DNA of 64,000 bases from Neopestalotiopsis rosae. Taxonomy: Eukaryota > Ascomycota > Sordariomycetes > Amphisphaeriales > Sporocadaceae. The translations under genes and the position numbers were made by a program. The stretch spans positions 1,178,001-1,242,000 of the forward strand of contig JALGAS010000004.1 of the NCBI GenBank assembly GCA_023078685.1, written 5' to 3'. This document shows positions 12,294 through 24,307 of this stretch, piece after piece. The first letter of the stretch is position 1, and each line of letters starts with the position of its first letter. The notes under the pieces are model-generated. The model saw only the letters and a list, made by a program, of their open reading frames with translations. It made no database searches and was not told where the DNA came from.

Positions 12294-13644
12294 CTAATAG
12301 AGTTGATCATATGTGTAGCACAACGGTCCTCGCTGTATGTGCATGATGTCTCCAATTCTCACCTCCAGAGGATTGGTGACGCCGAGTCGGATGATCGAGT
12401 CAATGGTATAGTTGCCTCCCTCTTTATTATGGTAATCTTGAGCAAATAGGGGGCCAGAAATGTCCTTCACGCGAGCATCAAGATCTCGAGTTTCCCAAGA
12501 CCACCAGGCCCTGTCAATATTGGAGTGATGTAGCCAGAACACAGGATCCAGCGCTAGACGAGACACCGTCGTGGTCAGCCTCAGTCTCTTGACCCTTCTC
12601 GACTTTGGGATACCTTCAAGAAAACTTACGAGAAGCCCACATGTCGCTCATGGTCGCATATTCACCGCCAATGGCCCAATGGCCGCCAGCGTGGTACGAG
12701 AACTCGGTCTTGTTCCCGAAGACCCCGAAATTTGGAAACTTCATTGCCGCGTTGACGAGGTTCAGATCGGTCGTGTTCCACATGTACGCGTATCCCAGAT
12801 CGCGGGTGACACAATGTCGTCCCATCTTGTCAAGGTTATCTCGCGGACCCAGCTCGGACGACAAACCGGCAAAGGGCCCGTCGACGAGGCAGCCGCCGCC
12901 CGCCCGGTTGGCCGCCAGCAGTTTTGGTCGGGGCGTGAGGAGCATTGTCGGCGCCGGTGTCAGCTGGTTCGCCGGGACGTACTCGCCGTTGCCGCCAAAG
13001 CCCCGGACAGTATCAAAGATGGGAGAGCCGAGGAATTTTTGCTCGCTGGCCGTATCGAGCGTCCAGTCCCAGTACGGCAGCCCTCCCTCGAACCCGCACG
13101 ACTGGACTGCTTGCTCAAAGTGAAATAAGAGCCATCGGTGCCAAGGATAAAAGGCTCCCTGGTTGGTTTACTTGTCAGATCTTTGCACACGAGATTCCAG
13201 TGAACGACTCGACCCCAGTCGAAAGCTCTTACCACGTAATGCGCATTCCAGGCACTGGATATGTGCGCTGCCACAAAATCTTCATACCGGTTACTTGCAG
13301 CTGGGACGACGGGATACTCCTCTGCCGTCTTCTCCAACATGCACTTGATCGCAGCAATATAGGAGTCTTGTTGATCCGGTGACATTCTGCGCCTAGGCAG
13401 AAAATTTGGTAAGTATCTGGTGCAGGACTGGATTGAGAAATTCATATTACCATTCTGTACGCACTACAGGGTCCCGGCATGACTCGTTTGCGCGGGCTTC
13501 AACCACACGAGGAGAGTGAGGATGCGAGATGGACAAGGCGGTCACCAACGTGCCTCGAAGCAGCAAAGGAGCCACCACGCTCAGAGGGAGCAAGCGGACG
13601 ACGGCATTGCAGATCAGCGCGGAAAGCAACCGGAGGGACGACAT
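12294..13644 (-). CDS. secreted tyrosinase-family copper monooxygenase
   Basis: Type 3 copper enzyme expected to hydroxylate or oxidise phenols to quinones. Exons 13644-13451, 13392-13233, 13158-12630 and 12553-12294 join in frame to 380 aa. A long hydrophobic N-terminus (about residues 1-42) looks like a signal peptide. The CuA half has three His in the AHISSAWNAH...PWHRW stretch, followed by the PYWDW box. The CuB half has HAGGHWAIGG and then LDPVFWLHHSNIDRAWW. It ends soon after the CuB site, so it is the short secreted type rather than the long melanin tyrosinase with a C-terminal lid. The ATG at 13644 was preferred over one farther upstream because it begins the hydrophobic signal. Confidence 0.92.
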
Positions 13645-15653
13645 GACGATGGGGTTGGCCTTGGTGAGATTAAATGAAGATCTAAGCAAAGATTCATTGG
13701 AGCAACTCCCTGGGAACCCACGCTTTTGTAATCTTCTGGCCGAGTACAATATGTAGCAACTGTCTCCCGTCAGTTCTCCCTGAGCCACGCGTGGGAAACC
13801 GTGACACGACGTGGATCTAGCGGTGAGTTTAATCTAGTTGGTATTCTAGTTGCAGGAAAGTGGCCCGCAAAGAGCAGGGCCCGGTTACCCGGATCTCGAG
13901 ATTCTTCTGTGGGAAGTTGCGAGGCCAGTCAGTCGGGCATGACGTCTCTCCCGAGCTTCCTCCAATAGTCCTTTCGCCAGAGGAAACGTCGGACATTCGG
14001 CTCCAAGATCGGGGGGCGGAAGGGGTGGTGAGAGGAGGTGATGTGTCGTACAGCTTCGTTACTCGGCTACGGACAGGTTCGTGAGACACATCAGCAGCAT
14101 CGGGATCCGGTTCTGGTGACCTTCATTGATCGCTGCGGGTAACCCTAGTTGTTTATTGACCATGACTTGCGTGGCATATCGTAACACTGCTTGGCCAACA
14201 CATCCTACGACTGCTCTCTTCCGTGACGCCTCCTACCAAGACTACACATTTGCAGCTGATCAGCACAATCACTATCACTCACTTTGGTTCTATCTCAATT
14301 TGTCGTGGTCATGATAACTATGTCTCCAAGCGATTTATTTTTTATTTCCATGATAAAGCACATATCATGGGACTTGGGTAAGTGTTTATGAAAGCACCAA
14401 TATGGCAAGATGGATAGACAATCTATAAGTTCACACGGCCGCATGCCAGAGACCTGTGAACCCAGTAGACGACTTCGACTTCAATCGAATCACCTGAAAT
14501 AACGATGGAACGGGCATGATGTTGGTTCCAACCAAGTTCAGGTAGGAGGAAACCTGTTCGATACGTCAGAAGCGAGGTTTGCGCAACCTCCAGAGCGACT
14601 GTGGCACACCGGACATTCCGTATAGCACATAGGATGAGACTTCGGTTCCTGGCCGACCCAGACTGTAGTAGCCTCCTCGGCATGAAGTCGAAGCTGCTTG
14701 GTTTCGGTGAGCTGCCACATGCAGCTTTTATCCATGTCATTTTATGCGGTCCGGAAATTCGTGCATTTGCATATTCACTGCAATATTAGCTCCTGGCAAA
14801 GAGCTGTAGTAGCTCCAACATAAACCAAAGGCCCTCCAATAGGGAGAATCAATGGTTTCGGTGAGTTGCTATATGCAGCTTCTAACCATGTCATTTCATG
14901 CGTTCCGGAAATTCGTGCACTTGCATATTCACTGCAATTTTAGCCCACGGCAAAGAGCTATAGTAGCCCAACGAGATGCACCAAGAGCCCTCCACTGGGG
15001 GAGGATCAATGGCTGCCCAATCAGAAATATCATCTGCTATCCTCGAGACAAGAGAATGGTGCATCATTATCTACTTCACAAGATTAAAAAAACGCTTTTT
15101 TATGATAGCAATATGAGATGACGATATGAACGCGTAGACAAAAGTAAGTGCATTTGGTATTCACCTATTTGAAAAAGGATTCACCGTCTGATGCTCTTGA
15201 TTAGTCTCGTGGGAAAGCACGAGCTGTGCATTTTGAGGCTTTAGGAGAGAAACCAATCGAAATCAGTAAGCCGCAGAGCTACTAGCGAGGCAATTCCCAT
15301 ATAATTAGTTGTGGAAGTAGTTGAAGTTGGTCAGTATTGAACAGGACGTAGTTGGTCAAATTATAGACTTCAAAGCTAGCCCAAAATACGAGTTATAATG
15401 AATGTTGAATTGTATCGTTGATTGTAGTTAGCCCGCACGGAGAGACAGTACTTCTAACAATCCAGAAAGAACAACTATAGAAAGAATAAGTATTTATCAT
15501 GTTGTTTCATGTGTGGGGTTTTCGTCGCACGAGACGACATTGAAATGCATTGTACACCGAGATTGCAAAATATATGATTCCCGTTCATCAAGTCATTCGC
15601 TATATTGTACAATGGCAATGCGCCAAAACTCCGCCTGGTATCAATTATCCACC
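13645..15653. other. intergenic region containing a tandem duplication
   Basis: No gene is supported. The notable structure is the two-copy direct repeat at 14699-15009. Short frames around it show no domain. Confidence 0.5.
14699..15009. repeat. two-copy tandem direct repeat, about 154-157 bp per unit
   Basis: Copy 1 (14699-14852) and copy 2 (14853-15009) both begin TGGTTTCGGTGAG. They share blocks such as CCGGAAATTCGTGCA, TTGCATATTCACTGCAA and GGCAAAGAGCT in the same order and spacing. They differ by scattered substitutions, many of them C/T. A weakly similar fragment (CTGTAGTAGC) precedes copy 1 and may be a decayed third unit. Neither copy codes for a recognisable protein. Confidence 0.85.
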
Positions 15654-16043
15654 TTAGTAGGCACCCTGGCTACGACCAGAGTCGGTAGGCAGACCCTCCT
15701 CATCACCGGGCTCCTGGTAAGAACCCTCGGGCTTTGCGTGGCGGGTACGCTCGTTGATGATGTTGTCCTTGTTGATGGCTTCCTTGTCGTCACGCTCTGA
15801 AGTATAGTTAGCATATGTCCTCACCACCGATTAAACCCCAAGCCATATGGGAATTGCTGTGGGCAATGCGTGGAAATATCGGATGCAAAACATACCCAAT
15901 TGCTGGTCGCTGTCGGCGGAGTTGGCGTCAATGGGATCCTCAATTCTGATCTCATCAGACACGACGCCGAGAGGCTCGTTCTTGTGTCCCGGGCGGGAGA
16001 CGTAGGAGTTATCGCTGGGAGTCTCGTTCTCGTAGGAAGACAT
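15654..16043 (-). CDS. small acidic hydrophilic protein with CHZ-like motif
   Basis: Exons 16043-15896 and 15796-15654 give 96 aa with no signal peptide or membrane segment. It is rich in Asp, Glu, Ser and Asn, and so probably disordered. The segment EAINKDNIINERTR resembles the core of CHZ-type histone-chaperone motifs (an acidic stretch, then INxxNIIxxRTR). The C-terminal part SYQEPGDEEGLP looks conserved-protein-like, but I cannot name a family. A histone-chaperone role is only a motif-level suggestion. It could equally be a small stress-related disordered protein. The gene model itself (start, one intron, stop) is clean. Confidence 0.8.
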
Positions 16044-17050
16044 GATGACGGATGTTATTTTGGAAGTTGGAATTGGTGATCGCGTAGAAGTTTGTAGAAT
16101 TGCTTGGTTATGGGTATCTTTGGTTGGATGTGTTGTGATGATTGATAGGGAGAAAGCCTTGGAGTGACAGGAAATGCTTTCAGTTTATATCAAAAAGCTC
16201 AACATACAGTACTTCAATCCATTACCACCATTATAGTACGTATGATACGCCTCGAGTCTAGCCGCTCCATTCTCTCTCATTGCAATCCTTTCGCAGACTT
16301 GCATTTCGTCACTTGCTACCAGCCAATCGAAACACTGCGCCGTCATTGCTTTGTTTGGCTTATCTCGCGTGTTCTCGTAACGCGTAAAGTGGTGTTCTAT
16401 CTTGTTGAATGACGCCTCGACCGTGTCTCCATGACGTCTTCTTGAATCATCACCAAAATGCCTGGCGTGTGCTTTGTCCCCCCAGAAACGAAGCGGGTAT
16501 TGTCAAAAAGAACGGCCCGGCGCTTCAGGCTAGTCAGGTTAGAAACGCCAACCAAAGAGACTACTGCATTACATGATCCCTTTCGCGATCTGTTAATCGT
16601 ATAGTCTTCCCACAGCGACCGAATCGGGCGATTGACTAGATAATTCGCCGATTCGTTCCTGCAGTCATACATGCAACTCTACTCGCGATACTTCAGGAGG
16701 CTGGGGTAAATATTGCTTTTTTGGCTTTCGGGGGCGCGGATCTAGTCAAACCCAGTCCCTAGATGATCGACGGATTAACAAGAGCGCTAAGAGCTTCGCT
16801 TAGGTCATTGATTAGAGCCCAGACTGACATCTTGAGGCTCTCATTCGAACATGGAGAGGACCAAGTGCTCCGGAATTCATTGATTTGCCAATATTCATTC
16901 AGTGTCGTAGGGGTACTTCGTGTATTGATGCTATGAGTTGCGTACTTCACATTGATGCTCCGCGCCGCCAACATAGATCCTACCGTCGTTTTCTTAGGGT
17001 ATATCGTAAAGGATGCCGCCAAATCAAATTCTTGGTGTTGAGGTAGTGCC
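16044..17050. other. intergenic region, nothing further recognised
   Basis: Upstream region of the small acidic protein and 3' flank of the glucosyltransferase. Open frames are short and unrelated to known domains. Confidence 0.5.
16183..16189 (-). promoter_or_regulatory. possible TATA box of the small acidic protein gene
   Basis: TATAAAC on the minus strand lies about 140 bp upstream of the ATG at 16043. Confidence 0.35.
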
Positions 17051-20000
17051 TTAACCAGATCCCGAACTCTCACCAGCCTTACCAGAGGCTCTCATACTTT
17101 CTTCAATTGCTCTCTTGAGGTCTTCATCATCGTCAGCATGGTCCGAGTCCTTACCCTTACCCTTTGGTCGGAATTGCGCCTCGGCCAGACTTTGTTTCTT
17201 CACATATTCCATAACGATGTCTTCCTCAGTCCTGTTGGCCTTGGCTCGTGCAAGCTCCTCCTGATGTTCTTTCTCCGATGCTTCTAGTGCTCGTTTGAAC
17301 TCCTCCTCATCGTCGGCACCATGAGCCCCTCGCGCCTCGGCTGCTTGCGACGCTTCTATCGCCTTCTTGAGCTCTTCATCGTCATCGTCGTGGCCATTAT
17401 GCCCTTGCTTGAGACGAGCAGCATGCTCTGCTTCGGATGCCTCGAGAGCTTTGCGGAGATCCTTATCATCGTGAGTAGTAGCGACGTTATCTGTCTGAGA
17501 ACGTTTAATCGCTTGTTGAAAGTCATCATCATCCTCGCCCCTGTGAGTGACGCCTTCTACATGTTGCGACTTCCTATAATCCTCTGCAACGCTGAGCTGC
17601 ACAGCTTGCTCGATCAATGCCTGGTACTCCTCATCTGTTATATCATCAAAGTCGTCAGGTGAAAATGGGACTTGTCCTTTCAACTCTGAAGGAAATCCAT
17701 AGTGCGACGTGTTTGATGATTCGATCTCGGATGTATCGCCTGAAGAGCGAGGTGGCTGGGTGGCTGACTGGTTGGATGCGGCCGAGCTTAGTGACACTAT
17801 AGATCTTCGGCGAAGTTCTCTGACGCTGGTCCGAATGGCCTGCTCAATTCTCGCATCTTCAGCTGCGTCTCCTGTAGACGTTTCGCGAACAGCTGTTTGG
17901 ATGGCCTGTTCGAACTCGGGGTCTGGTGGATCTTCCCTGTTTGCAAGCCGCGCAGCGGTGACGTCCTCGGTGACATGAGAACCTGAAGCCAAGCCGGCGG
18001 CAGCAGCGACTTGCCTGCGCACCCACGCCTTTTTCTGCTCTTGGAGACGCTTCCGTTCGTCCCAGGACAGATTCTTTGTGTGGCGCCATCCTGTTTTCGG
18101 AGCTTCAGATGGGACAGATAGATTATCCGTAGAAGAACCTTCAGCAGCGATCGGGAAAGGGCGCCGGGGAGATGCATCTCGCCCCTTACCCTTTTCTTTC
18201 TGCCTCCACGTGTAATACGTCTTCAGCTCATCGCGAGTCGCGAGCCAGCGCTTCTCGATATCATCTCTTTCCTCAAACGTTGAGTTCTTGTAGTCTTCTT
18301 TACCTTGCGCAATACGTGATGCAAGAATGTAATTCTCGGCACTTTGGGCGAACAGGCTACGGATTTCCGCGTGGATACCAGCCATTGTGTAGGCCGGGAC
18401 GGACCAGGCACCTGCGAAGTTTGTGAGTCTTGACGATGAAAGATTTGTCTCGCATCAAACTTACCAGCTGCCGGCTTGAATACCACCCCTCCAATTCCTT
18501 TGGCAAAGCCCTTTAGGAAACCCATGCCACCTTCCTTCTGTGCTCCGCGAATAGGCTGTGTAACGAGACCTGAGATTCCATCATACAAACCAAGGCCAAA
18601 CTCTTTTCCTGCTATCTTCAAGCCACTTTCGAAACTAGTGACCTTCTCGGGTCTACGGACAGTTTCATCGTTGTAAAGCTTTGGCGCATTTCGAAATCCT
18701 TTGGCAAGCCCCATGCAAAAGTTCATTGGGGTCTTGACACCAGTGGTCACGATGTTTTGAATGCTCTTTCCTGCACCAAGCGCTCTCTCCAGGTTCTCGT
18801 TGACGCTTGGGCTCGCAGATGGTTCTCGCTTTGGACTTGCTGGACGCTCCGCCGTAGCATCCGACTTTGCAGAAATTGCGGAATTAGCAGAAACAGATGG
18901 TGCCAAACTGGTTGTGCTCTGATTTGTAGGTCCTGGTGAAGCCACCAACTGTTTGTCGAGATGCGCGTCAGGTGTTCCAGGAGTGCCAGGTGCCGCTTCG
19001 ATCAAAGCTTTCTCAGACGGCAAATCGGTTTGTGACGCCGCAGCACTAGAAGATTTGCCAGCATTGCCAGATGTTGTTGAGTCTTTGCTCTTTTTCGGCC
19101 CTACTGCTGCTTTGAATACATCACGCGGGAAATCGGCGACGGCCATTCCAATACTGCCAATATCTCCGAGGAGGGCAGATGTGACAGCCGAGACAGGATC
19201 CCAAGGCTCATCTTCAGTGTTGTACTCTCTTGACCGAAACCTGATCCTTTGGTTAGAACGTATAATGCAAGTGGTGAGGTATAGTCATGCTTACAGTTTC
19301 AGGTCAGAATACTGGAGGAAACCGCTTTCCACGAGTGCAGCGGCAGCAAGAGCACTCAGTTGCACCTTTGATCTTCGCACCCGCCAAACAGCTACCCGGC
19401 TGGGAGCGACGGCGCATCGAATGTCCTCAACTTTGAGATGCTGGTGGAAGCTCTGGCCACCCACATCTGCTCCCTTCTCCTCTCTGATTTTTGCACCGAG
19501 TTCCCCTGCTCTTTCTAGTGTCTCTGGTTTGAGCGCGGTCTTGATAGCCTCGGCCAAATTCTCAGCGGTGAGCTTTTTGTAGGGGATAGGCTCAGGTCCA
19601 GCACCTGCTTTGGCCACCATGGCACCCCAGAATGGCTGATCGCCAAAGAAAGGCACAACTATCGTGGGTTTTCCAGCATTGATTCCAGCTGCGGTGGTAC
19701 CCGCTCCACCATGATGACAAACTGCAGATACATGTTTGAAGAGCCAGTCATGAGGACAGTTGCCGAGCATGTAAACACCTTCAGGTATGCCAACAGAATC
19801 CGCTCCAAGTCCGCCCCATCCTTTGGACACGAGGGCACGAACACCAGTGGATGCTACTGCGTCGAATATCTTCTTGGTCAGACCATTGGGGTCGTCAACC
19901 ACGATCGAACCGAAGCCAATGTAAACCGGAGGTGGTCCAGCCTCCAGGAAAGCAGCAAGCTCAGGCTCTGGAGTATAATTCGATGCCAAATTGAGGAAGT

Positions 20001-21306
20001 AGAATCCAGCAATATCAATATGGTTGCCCCAGTCGTTTGGCTTGGGAATCAAGGCTGGAGACCAGCAGTAAGTGTAGGGGATTCGCAGACGAGTAAGCAC
20101 TGCAGGCGCCCAAAGCAGAGAGAGCGGGTCCAAGTCGAGAATCTTGGTACGAAAGCGGTTGATGACATCGCCCAAACCCTGCCAAGTCATCATTTCCACC
20201 AGCGCATACGAAACATAGTTTGTCGTCACGGGATCAGTGTTTGACGATTGAATATTGGCCAGGGGTTGTGGGAATGCTCTTGTTGGTGACCAGGGCATAG
20301 TGAACATGAGGTGAAGCGGTATTCCCAACTTCTCGGCAACATGGATATGAGCAAAGCTGGGCGGGTTCGCAATGATGGCGTCGGCAACAAAAGGCTTATG
20401 CACCGGATCCAAAAACATGGTATCTGTATCGTTAGAGGCAGTCTTTCTGCGCTCAAGTCGTGGTGCAGGACCTAGACCATCGCCAGCTTCAATGCATGAT
20501 CTCCAGCAGCCCCAGACAATCTCTTCAATTCCCTTACGGCGTTTGGTGACCTCGCCATTCTTTACCGCATCGAATCCTGGCATGAGTCCTGGATTTTTCA
20601 CCATGAATGCCATGAGCTCAGCCGGGTCACCACCGATACTGAAGAATTCCAGCCCATTTTCTTCGACGAAGTTCTTGAATGTAGGATGTGTCGCGACTCG
20701 TACCCGGTGGCCATATGTATTCTTGAGCACCTGACCTAGCGAGACGAAGGGCTGCACATCTCCACGCGATCCCACAATCTGTATCACGACGTTCAATCGA
20801 GGTGGTGGCGTTTGGCCTGGTTGGCCACCAAGGCTGGGAGGTATATAAGCGGGAGGGAGAGGCTCTGTGGCAAGCTTGGCATCTTGCGTGAGCTGGTTTC
20901 GTAGAGTCGGTGCGATAATATCGGCCAATTGTCTGCTTGTCTGATTGATGTTGATGTTGACTCGGCCATCATCTATACAGATTATAACAGTTAGTTTAGA
21001 GTTGCTCGACTAGACAAGGTACGGCACCCAGTGTAGGTATCAAAGGTCTCCTTGTAATTACTCACCCGTAATGGTAGCGCCGGCGTCAAATCCAGCTTGA
21101 TGCAGAGAAAGACGATCGTGGACCTCGCTGTAGGCTGGCGGCACTTCTTCTTCAGCTCCTAACTCTGGCAGCTCTGGAAGCGCCGTTCCTGCCTGGAAGC
21201 CATCCGACACGGCAACCGAGAGGGCGTCGTCGTAATCTGGCAGCTGTTCGTTTTCGTTGGCGCTTCCCCTACCCGCCTGGGCCCTCTTTGACTCTAGGAC
21301 CGACAT
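17051..21306 (-). CDS. sterol-glucosyltransferase-type GT1/GT28 enzyme with C-terminal array of ubiquitin-interacting motifs
   Basis: Predicted to transfer a hexose from UDP-sugar to a sterol-like lipid acceptor. Exons 21306-21066, 20972-19295, 19246-18465 and 18411-17051 give 1353 aa. After a 140-residue hydrophilic lead comes the GT28 N-domain (VGSRGDVQPF, about 148-157). The UDP-binding C-domain has GFGSIVVDDP and the donor motif HHGGAGTT (about residue 500). A middle region with Gly-rich segments (GFAKGIGGVVFKPAAG) follows. The last exon carries about eight UIM-like helices with an acidic lead and a central A...S pair, such as DDEELKKAIEASQ and DDEDLKRAIEESM. The PH/GRAM domains of ATG26/UGT51 are absent. 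It may act on ubiquitin-marked membranes or be controlled by ubiquitin; this is inference. Confidence 0.9.
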
Positions 21307-22052
21307 GGCGGCGAGTGCGCTTTACTGGGAGTGAGAAGAAGCTCTAGGATCGAGCTTCTTTCTTCAGTAGAGGCGATAAATCGTGAACAGCAGGGTGGTG
21401 CAAGTCTTGTGGCGGCGATGTCTCCCTCTCGCGGGGTATCGAGAGCAGAGAGGTGTTGCGTAGGATTTCACATCAAGCGCTGGTTGGTAGTACACTTTCA
21501 ATAGGGATGGTGCGATACGACAATAAAGTATGTAAAATGCAAAAGGAACTATATTTAGGAAGGATTCTGATCTTTCTGGAGACAGAAGACCAATCCAGTA
21601 TAGGGCTGCTTGTTTCGCAGTGTTTCGCGATGGGGCAGGCAAATGGAGGGGCGCTTAAGCTTGCTTCCCTGCTTGCTGTGAATGGATCTTGTGATGGGCG
21701 ATGGCGGTGCTAGAATGACGTGGGTACAAAACGGCCCAACTCCAGCTCGTCCAGCTCTTGGTTGGAGGTGGGAGGATCCGTTATGTGCTAACGCAGAGGA
21801 GGAAAGGGCGAATCCAGTAACTACAGCGTTTCCAGCGGGATGATTACTACGATGTACCTACTCTGCTCCTGTAGTTAATACGGGCAGTAGACAAGAGTTT
21901 CAGAGTCGAAGCGTGATCAAGGCTTTCCCTCTGTTAACCAATGACCAACACTTGTCCGTCGTGGCACTTGACTCCCACCACCAAACTTCGCCACAACTTG
22001 TGATACTACAAGCAAGAAGGAAATACTGATGCCTTGAAATACCCAGATTTCA

Positions 22053-22343
22053 TATGGCCGATGACGAAAGCCATGGTGGCTTAACTCCAGATACCGTGTA
22101 GTGGCACTTTAGTGCGCCAATCATGGCGGGGTTTGTGGCTTTTAGCTCGAGGACCCTTGTTTCCCTATCCTGTTTGTCAAATGCCAGGGACGATAGCACA
22201 TCCAGAATACCTTTCATGTAAGCGATGCGCTTATCGTCTAGGCTTGGCTTGTTTGAGCCTTCTTGTTCTGGCGCACCAGGCACCTGAGTATTTTGGATGC
22301 AATGGTATGGATTGAAGTCGGGGCTCGAATGCTAAGTTCCGGA
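22053..22343 (-). other. possible 3' exon or relic of an unidentified gene
   Basis: After a possible acceptor (ACTTAG) at about 22344, an open frame of about 96 codons runs to a TGA at about 22053. It is hydrophilic, with helix-like stretches (LDDKRIAYMKGILDVL) and ends KPPWLSSSAI. A CTAAC branch-point-like sequence and possible donors lie upstream, near another open stretch with Ser/Gln-rich coding character. I could not build a complete gene or recognise a family, so this may be a pseudogene remnant or chance. Confidence 0.25.
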
Positions 22344-23146
22344 ATGGTAGCGGAAGCCATAAGCAACATCCCATCAAATCTTGGACAATGGTGTTAGTGC
22401 ACCGGCAACGTTCAGGACAGAATTGTACCCTAACATATCCAGGTTGTGACAATGAGCTGCTATAAGACATGCCTAGTGTCTGACCGTTGGGACTTTGTAC
22501 GTTTCTTCTAATGGCGATGGGGTTCATTTCTGTGCCTGAGGATATCCCGCATCATTTCTCCGGCTTGGCACCTTCCAGGTGCCTCCGTATGCCATACTGA
22601 TGATGATGAGCCTTGCGCCGCAACCATCGTATGTATATAGTATGAACATCAACAACCATGGAGTGATTACAAGCGGCCGCATAGTCAAAGAATTGAAGAT
22701 ATTAAGAACAATGTTAAACAGACAATGCAGCAAATCACCGCGGAATTTGGCTTAATTCCGCCGTCTGTTTTCTGCCAAGGCCGTCGTATGTACTCTAGTT
22801 TCACAGCCCAATTATCAGCGTCGGCGTTACCATCGGCGGAGGTGAAGACACTTAGCCGGGGATTACAATTAAGGTACGCTATGCAGGTGGCTCACATAAA
22901 ATTGAGCGAATAAGGAGAAATCATTATTTGACACGCTATTGATGCATCTGGCTCACACGCATTCCCGCCCCATACCTTGGCGATCGACTATATTGGAGGA
23001 CCTTTTCGTGGTCTGAATCATCCCCCAAGTGGTGAAACATCGCGGCCGACTCGTACTGGGCACGATGTCTGCAATCCAAGGGAGTTATCTTTGCTATACC
23101 CGAAGTCCGTCATATGAGTATGGACAAGAGAATGGTTTATTTTGAA

Positions 23147-23154
23147 TATATAAG
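23147..23154 (+). promoter_or_regulatory. TATA box of the SDR gene
   Basis: TATATAAG lies about 180 bp upstream of the ATG at 23330, followed by a CA-rich leader. Confidence 0.5.
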
Positions 23155-23329
23155 GGTGAGGGAATCTGTCGAGATGAAGAATACGAAAAGAAAGCCGGAA
23201 CATCACAAAACATCAACACTAGGTTAGCTACTCATCACAAGACTCATCATCATCGACGCTTTACCTTACTCAAGCATCAACACATTCAATTTCTCTCAAG
23301 TCACGATACTCAAGTACAGCCAGCCCAAC

Positions 23330-24307
23330 ATGACTTCATTCGGCAACAAAACGCAAAGCGAAGAGGTCGTCGAGGCATTTGCCTCCAGAATCCAAGGTCG
23401 TACCTTTCTCATCACTGGCACCAGTGCCAATGGTATCGGTGCAGCAGCCGCAATTGCTCTTGCCCGAGCTGAACCCGAACACATCATACTCGTGGGACGC
23501 TCCAAGGCAAAGGTTGACCCAGTGATTGAGGAGATCGCGGCGGTCAACCCCAAAGTCAAGGCCACTTTTGTGCAGTGCGAGCTCTCAGACTTTGACTCTG
23601 TCAGGAAGGCCGGCGCCGAGATCCTCGACAACAAGGACATTGCCAAGATTGACGCCATCCTCAACAATGCCGGCGTCATGGCCGTCACAGAGTACACCAA
23701 GGACAAGCAGGGCTACGAGCTGCAGCTCTCCTCGAACCACCTCGGCCACTTTCTGCTGACCAGCATCATCATACCCAAGGTCCTGGCCGCCGGCGCCGGA
23801 TCCCGCATCGTCAACGTCACGAGCCGGGGCCACAGCATCGGCCCGTTCCGCTTCGACGACTACAACTTCTCCGACGGCAACGAGTACGAGCCCTGGACCG
23901 CGTACGGCCAGAGCAAGACGGCCAACATTCTCTTCTCCGTCGAGCTGAGCCGCCGGCTGGCCGACAAGGGCATCAAGGCCTTCTCCGTGCACCCCGGCGG
24001 CATTCTGGAGACGGGTCTGGCCACGCACCTGGACCTCGAGAGGCTCAAGGACATACCGGCCATCGCCAAGCGCAACAACGGGTGGGATTCTTTCCCCCCG
24101 CTCGACCCGGCTACCTTCAAGACTGCATCCGGCGGGGCGGCGACGGAACTGACTGCCGTTCTGGACCCTTCTTTCGACAGCAAGAGTGGCGCGTACGTCA
24201 AAGATTGCCAGATTGCCGAGGCGCTGGACTATGCCACGGATGCCCAGAATGCCCAGCGGCTTTGGCGCCTGAGCGAGGAGCTTGTTGGCCAGAAGTTTGA
24301 TATTTAG
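23330..24307 (+). CDS. short-chain dehydrogenase/reductase (WWOX/retinol-dehydrogenase-like)
   Basis: Intronless, 325 aa. NAD(P)-dependent oxidoreductase of the classical SDR fold. The nucleotide-binding loop TGTSANGIG is at about residues 29-37, LNNAGVM lies in the middle, and the catalytic Tyr-Lys pair is in YGQSK (Y192, K196). The substrate-side C-terminus is longer than in FabG-type enzymes, as in fungal SDRs compared with WW-domain oxidoreductases and retinol dehydrogenases. No signal peptide or membrane helix. The substrate cannot be told from sequence, and flanking intergenic regions of 2-3 kb give no pathway clue. The ATG follows a TATA box and a CA-rich leader. Confidence 0.9.
   Translation: MTSFGNKTQSEEVVEAFASRIQGRTFLITGTSANGIGAAAAIALARAEPEHIILVGRSKAKVDPVIEEIAAVNPKVKATFVQCELSDFDSVRKAGAEILDNKDIAKIDAILNNAGVMAVTEYTKDKQGYELQLSSNHLGHFLLTSIIIPKVLAAGAGSRIVNVTSRGHSIGPFRFDDYNFSDGNEYEPWTAYGQSKTANILFSVELSRRLADKGIKAFSVHPGGILETGLATHLDLERLKDIPAIAKRNNGWDSFPPLDPATFKTASGGAATELTAVLDPSFDSKSGAYVKDCQIAEALDYATDAQNAQRLWRLSEELVGQKFDI

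Larger units (their letters stand above)
21307..23329. other. intergenic region with one possible hidden exon
   Basis: Divergent region between the glucosyltransferase and an SDR. The only coding-like signal is on the minus strand at 22053-22343 (separate entry). The SDR TATA box is at 23147-23154. Confidence 0.45.

Noticed and set aside
14699..15009. RIP as the cause of divergence between tandem copies
   Set aside because: The unit is shorter than the usual RIP length limit and the differences are not confined to C-to-T at CpA.
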